From: Chitinophaga nivalis
Lineage (GTDB): Bacteria > Bacteroidota > Bacteroidia > Chitinophagales > Chitinophagaceae
Direction: 5' to 3'
Length of the DNA: 64,000 nucleotides
Assembly (NCBI RefSeq): GCF_025989125.1
Contig: NZ_JAPDNR010000001.1
Location: 3,702,301 to 3,766,300, forward strand
Below are positions 59,987 through 64,000 of the stretch, in pieces; the first letter of the stretch is position 1, and each line of letters begins with the position of its first letter. A program made the position numbers and the translations under genes. Below the pieces are notes generated by a model. That model saw only the letters and a program-made list of their open reading frames with translations. It was not told the DNA's origin and did no database searches.

Positions 59987-62167
59987 ATGAAGAGTAATAT
60001 ATCGCGTAAGTGTAATGTAAAAGTTTTTTGGATAGTCATATGCTCCCTGTTTACCATAACCGCTGCCAAAGGCCAGATAGCAAAGGATTCCCTTCAAACA
60101 GACAGTATTTCATCGAAAAAATTACTGGAAGAAGTGATTGTCACCTCCCGGAAAAACAGGTATAATGTGCAGGAGCTGTCTGCTTCTTTGCGTATAGACG
60201 GCAAACTGCAGGAAGTGCCGCAGAATATACAGATTTTAAATAACCAGCTGCTGAGTGAACAACAGTTGTATACGATGTCTGATGCCATTGCCCGTAATGT
60301 AAGCGGGGCAAATAAACTGGAAGGATGGGGCGATATGTACACCTATATTACCATGAGAGGCGCCCGTGCGGCGGCATTCAGAAACGGCATGAGTGTATCG
60401 GGGATGTACGGGGTATTGTCTGAGGATATGAGTTTCGTGGATCGGGTTGAGTTTGTTAAAGGGCCGGCTGGCTTTATGTTATCGAATGGAGAACCGAGCG
60501 GTATCTATAATATTGTCACCAAGCGACCCTCCGGTACACCCAAAGGGAATTTTTCGTTTGGACTGGGTAGCTATGGTCTTTACAGAACAACACTGGACCT
60601 GGATGGCTTGCTGAATAAGCGCAAGACCTTACAGTATCGCCTGAACGTAGCCGGGCAAACCAATAACGCCTTTAGAAATTATGAATCAACAAAACGCTGG
60701 AGCGTAGCGCCGGTACTCACTTATCAGTTAGACAAAAAAACATCGCTCACGGTGGAGTATATTTTTCAATACGCCAGTATGCCCGATCTCGGGGTGAAAT
60801 ACCTGTTCTCCAAAACAGGGTATGGTACCGTGCCACGGCAGCAAACACTGGCTGATCCGGGAATTGAGCAAACGGTCGTACATGACCAGAACATACATGT
60901 CAACCTGCAACATGTGCTGAACGACAACTGGAGAATAACGGCGCAGGTATCCTATTTTGATTATAATCAGCAGGGATCTTTTATCTGGATCCGGAATATC
61001 AATAATACGGGTCATATGCAACGCTATCTCAATATCTGGGATGCCAATAACAAGATGCGTTTTGGTCAGGTGTTTGTCAATGGCAAACATCGTACAGGAC
61101 CTATAGAACATAAGCTGTTGGCGGGCCTGGACCTGAGCAGTAAAAGTTATGTGGCCGATTTTGTGCAGAGCTATAATATGGATAGCATCGGTACATTCAA
61201 CATCTATAAAGAGGGTTATCAGAAACCGTACTATGGTACCGGGAAGTTCGACCGGAGCATTGACGTAAGAAGACGCATCGGAACCGGATTTCTGCTGGAA
61301 TCCCACGTGGCTGGACTGTATGTACAGGATGACCTGGGATTCTTTCATAACAGGCTGCATTTGACGCTGGCCGGACGTTATACCTATGTGAAGGATAATA
61401 ATTACGGTACGATATCGGAGAACCGGAAATTCACGCCCAGAGTTGGCCTGAGCTATGCCGTTGCTGATGCACTGAATATATATGCTTTATATGATCAGGC
61501 TTTTTTGCCACAAACCGGAAAATTACGCAGTGGTAAAAGCGTGAAACCTTTAACAGGTAACAATTTCGAGCTGGGCATCAAGAAAGACTGGTGGGAGGGA
61601 AGTTGGAATACCTCGTTGTCGCTATACCGGATCATGAAAGAGAACCAGCTGTCTGCAGACCCCGACAATGGCGGCGGCGAAAACTATGTATTGCAATTCG
61701 GACAAACCAAAACGCAGGGCGTTGAATTTGATCTGAAAGGAACGATTTTTAAAGGAATGTATATGATCGCTAACTATGCTTTTACCGATTCAAAAATTAC
61801 CGAATCAACCAGCAGCTACAAAAAAGGAACACAGGTGCCGGGATCTGCTAAACATTCGGGCAACATCCTGCTGAATTATCAATTCCAATCAGGCGTATTA
61901 AAAAATCTTGGTTTGTCTGGCAGCATGAGTTATATGGCCGACCGGCAAACCTGGTGGACGGGCGATTTAAATGGGGAATCACTGCCGGACTATTGCCGGT
62001 TTGATGCGGGCATATCCTGGCATACGGGACCACTCCGATTGGACCTGAATATCTACAATATCCTGGATACTTATTTATATAATGGATCGCATCATTCCAG
62101 CGGCTGGTACTACTGGCGCCCGGAGCCGCCGAGAAATTTCAGATTTGGGATGGCTTATAGTTTCTAG
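59987..62167 (+). CDS. TonB-dependent siderophore receptor
   Basis: 726 residues from ATG 59987 (MKSNISRKCNVKVFW...), which places the signal peptide at the start; an upstream in-frame ATG at 59936 lies within the divergent regulator's 5' region. Plug domain about 60-190, with MSDAIARNVSGANK, YITMRGARAAAFRNG and VEFVKGPAGFMLSNGEPSGI, the siderophore-receptor form of the plug. The barrel ends in FRFGMAYSF with the terminal Phe needed for outer-membrane insertion. First gene of a receptor - binding protein - permease uptake operon. Confidence 0.95.
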   Translation: MKSNISRKCNVKVFWIVICSLFTITAAKGQIAKDSLQTDSISSKKLLEEVIVTSRKNRYNVQELSASLRIDGKLQEVPQNIQILNNQLLSEQQLYTMSDAIARNVSGANKLEGWGDMYTYITMRGARAAAFRNGMSVSGMYGVLSEDMSFVDRVEFVKGPAGFMLSNGEPSGIYNIVTKRPSGTPKGNFSFGLGSYGLYRTTLDLDGLLNKRKTLQYRLNVAGQTNNAFRNYESTKRWSVAPVLTYQLDKKTSLTVEYIFQYASMPDLGVKYLFSKTGYGTVPRQQTLADPGIEQTVVHDQNIHVNLQHVLNDNWRITAQVSYFDYNQQGSFIWIRNINNTGHMQRYLNIWDANNKMRFGQVFVNGKHRTGPIEHKLLAGLDLSSKSYVADFVQSYNMDSIGTFNIYKEGYQKPYYGTGKFDRSIDVRRRIGTGFLLESHVAGLYVQDDLGFFHNRLHLTLAGRYTYVKDNNYGTISENRKFTPRVGLSYAVADALNIYALYDQAFLPQTGKLRSGKSVKPLTGNNFELGIKKDWWEGSWNTSLSLYRIMKENQLSADPDNGGGENYVLQFGQTKTQGVEFDLKGTIFKGMYMIANYAFTDSKITESTSSYKKGTQVPGSAKHSGNILLNYQFQSGVLKNLGLSGSMSYMADRQTWWTGDLNGESLPDYCRFDAGISWHTGPLRLDLNIYNILDTYLYNGSHHSSGWYYWRPEPPRNFRFGMAYSF

Positions 62168-62205
62168 CAGTTTTGTTTATCAGCTTTTATCATTATCAGC
62201 AACAG

Positions 62206-63078
62206 ATGAAGTATTTCCGGAATGTGTTGATCTTTTTAATGACAGTTACTGCTTGTAACACCGCGCCACAAATACCTGTAAATGCACATTATAAAAGGGT
62301 GGTGGTGTTGGGCCAAACCCCCTTGGAACTGTTGCTGGCATTGGGCCTGAAAGATAGGATCGCAGGCATCGCTTATCTGGATAATCCCGAACATTTACAG
62401 GGCTATGATAGCTTACCGGTTTTGTCGCGTGGTTGGGTAGATAAAGAAAGTGTGTTGGCGTTACAGCCTGATCTGATTTTTGCATTGGAATCTGCTTTTA
62501 GAACAGAGCGGATTGGCAGTGAAGCGTTCTGGCATCACAGAGGGATTAAAACCTGTATAATAGATAATTATAACCAGGATAAAAATGAGGCAAATTACCG
62601 GGCAGATATCCGTAAGACCGGTACCCTGCTGCATATGGAGGAACAGACCGATAGCATGATCCGTCACTTGGAATGCACGGCAACAAAGTATGCCAGACCT
62701 CGGGCTGCTGCGCCACGTGTATTACATCTGTCGTATGCCGGTAGTTTTGGTCAGTTCTATTATTACCCACCCACCATGTGTTTATTGGATGAGGTAGTGG
62801 AAAAATGTGGCGGAAATTATGTGAACCTGGGTAAGCAATATTTTATTCTTCCCCTGGAAGCTATTATCCAGGCTAATCCGGATAAGATCATCATCACGCA
62901 GTTCAGAAAGCAGGCCGGCGTAAATATAGCTGAGCAGTTATATGATAATCCATTCCTGCAATATTTACGGGTCATTCAAAAACGGGAAATATTGGAAGTC
63001 GATTATACGGAGGCTATCCGGGGAACAACGGATATGGAGACAATATATTCCGCCGTTTCTAAATTTTTGCAGCTATGA
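62206..63078 (+). CDS. ABC transporter substrate-binding lipoprotein (iron-siderophore type)
   Basis: 290 residues from ATG 62206 (MKYFRNVLIFLMTVTAC), with lipobox Cys17. Follows the BtuF/FepB fold: RVVVLGQTPLELLLALGLKDRIAGI, LALQPDLIFALES and, in the second lobe, PTMCLLDEVVEKCGGNYVNLG and EAIIQANPDKIIITQF. It binds the ferric siderophore at the periplasmic side. Its stop overlaps the permease start (ATGA). Confidence 0.93.
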   Translation: MKYFRNVLIFLMTVTACNTAPQIPVNAHYKRVVVLGQTPLELLLALGLKDRIAGIAYLDNPEHLQGYDSLPVLSRGWVDKESVLALQPDLIFALESAFRTERIGSEAFWHHRGIKTCIIDNYNQDKNEANYRADIRKTGTLLHMEEQTDSMIRHLECTATKYARPRAAAPRVLHLSYAGSFGQFYYYPPTMCLLDEVVEKCGGNYVNLGKQYFILPLEAIIQANPDKIIITQFRKQAGVNIAEQLYDNPFLQYLRVIQKREILEVDYTEAIRGTTDMETIYSAVSKFLQL

Positions 63079-64000
63079 ATACTTTATACAAAATAAAAAT
63101 TCCTGTTGTCTCACTATTGCTGCTGGCAGCCATCGTGCTATCCCTGAAACTTGGACAGTTACAGATTTCCTACGCCCAAATCCTGCAGGTGATGACAGGC
63201 AACGAAAGCAATACATTGATAAGCGATATTATCCTGCATCTCCGGTTGCCCAGGATACTGTTTGCCGCGTTGGTTGGTGGTGGGTTAGCCATGTGTGGAT
63301 ATGTCATGCAAACAGCGATACAAAACCCACTGGCAGATCCCTATATTCTGGGTATTTCCTCCGGTGCTTCCCTGGGGGCCTCATTGGGGATTTCTTTGCA
63401 TTTTGCCACCAGCGGGCCTGGACAACAATTGTTGGTGCCTTTGCTGGCCTTTACCGGCGCTTTAGGGGCCATCGCCTTTGTTTATTTTGCCGCAAATTAC
63501 AAAGGCCGGTCATCCACTACCCGTTTGATTCTGGCCGGGGTGATTGTCAACTCCATCTGTATAGCGGTAACCAACCTGCTGATATACTATGCCAAAAACA
63601 TAGAAGGGGCGAGAAGCATCACCTTCTGGACAATGGGGAGCCTGGCCAATGTATCCTGGAACCAGGTAATCGGCGTGATGGTGGCGATAGGCGTATCCGT
63701 TATCTATTTTTTAACACAATACCGTGCGTTGAATCTGATGAGTCTGGGTGACGAACCTGCTTTAAGTCTCGGCCTGGATGTCAATAAAAAGAGAAAAGTC
63801 TATATCGCTATTGTCACTTTACTGACCGGTGTGATGGTGGCGCAGTGTGGGATTATCGGATTTATCGGGTTGGTGGTGCCGCATGCTGTACGGGCATTAT
63901 GTCGTACATCCGGCAGCGTTATATTACCGGTTGTGTTGCTGGGAGGAGGGCTGTTTATGGTGTTGGTAGATACCTTGTCGCGGGTGTTACTGACCAATCA
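63075..64000 (+). CDS. FecCD-family iron-siderophore permease (partial)
   Basis: About 308 residues are readable before the window ends. It has the FecCD marks RLPRILFAALVGGGLAMCGYVMQ, NPLADPYILGISSGASLGA, ARSITFWTMGSL and GIIGFIGLVVPHAVR, with eight or more membrane helices. It forms the inner-membrane channel; the ATPase gene would be expected beyond the right edge. Confidence 0.95.
   Translation, partial: MNTLYKIKIPVVSLLLLAAIVLSLKLGQLQISYAQILQVMTGNESNTLISDIILHLRLPRILFAALVGGGLAMCGYVMQTAIQNPLADPYILGISSGASLGASLGISLHFATSGPGQQLLVPLLAFTGALGAIAFVYFAANYKGRSSTTRLILAGVIVNSICIAVTNLLIYYAKNIEGARSITFWTMGSLANVSWNQVIGVMVAIGVSVIYFLTQYRALNLMSLGDEPALSLGLDVNKKRKVYIAIVTLLTGVMVAQCGIIGFIGLVVPHAVRALCRTSGSVILPVVLLGGGLFMVLVDTLSRVLLTN

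Noticed and set aside
62942..63751. A 269-codon plus-strand frame over the binding protein and permease genes
   Set aside because: Out of frame with the clear FecCD permease that starts at 63075; a shadow frame.

Overview
The window comes from a member of the Bacteroidota, most likely Chitinophaga or a close relative in the Chitinophagaceae. Evidence: a SusC/SusD pair driven by an ECF sigma/FecR pair, further TonB-dependent outer-membrane proteins, LytTR two-component signalling, a TA-N2-TTTG-type promoter in front of a tRNA, few Shine-Dalgarno sites, and many double-glycine leader peptides of the kind known from Bacteroidota class I lanthipeptides. No transposase or integrase was seen.

Layout. 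1-1.7 kb: partial membrane protein, decayed dihydrofolate-reductase-type fragment, small membrane protein and a gene frameshifted at a 7-A run. 1.78 kb: tRNA-Lys(TTT), whose last 15 bases recur at 23.2 kb, so 2-23 kb may be an integrated island. 3.4-21.3 kb: a class I lanthipeptide locus. It has an outer-membrane barrel, an MDR reductase, a tandem array of five plus-strand precursors, a luciferase-like oxidoreductase, a Cys-rich precursor, a LytTR regulator/kinase pair, a second array of seven minus-strand precursor genes or remnants, then lanC, lanB, a C39-peptidase ABC exporter and a short HlyD-like adaptor. Leaders of different subfamilies share one box (LxLxKxxIxxL ... GG, 22 residues), so one enzyme set may process about a dozen very different cores. 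A repeated 50-bp element precedes members of the second array and is a candidate LytTR operator.

21.5-24 kb: a 2-oxoglutarate oxygenase, an unknown protein and a small P-loop kinase. 24.2-39.3 kb: one long plus-strand locus: ECF sigma factor, FecR anti-sigma, SusC, SusD, a lipoprotein, a GldA-like ATPase, a GldF-GldG fusion, two tandem MutS-like ATPases lacking mismatch-recognition domains, and a secreted S41 protease. It ends in a double-hairpin repeat also found after the lanthipeptide operon. This ABC/MutS pair/protease unit is the second candidate for an undescribed system.

39.9-46.6 kb: an orphan lanthipeptide-type precursor, a YARHG protein, a TPR protein, two paralogous S41-like secreted proteins and, between them, an NTF2-like protein and a LytTR-only regulator. 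46.8-57.4 kb: SRPBCC protein; a minus-strand polyketide group (lipocalin-like protein, type II thioesterase, 2150-residue KS-AT-DH-ER-KR-ACP synthase); then GNAT and NAD(P)-binding proteins. 57.7-64 kb: VOC protein, a six-Cys double-glycine peptide, and a siderophore uptake locus (AraC regulator divergent from a TonB receptor, binding lipoprotein and FecCD permease, cut by the window end).

All calls rest on reading the sequence and remembered family features. No database search was run.
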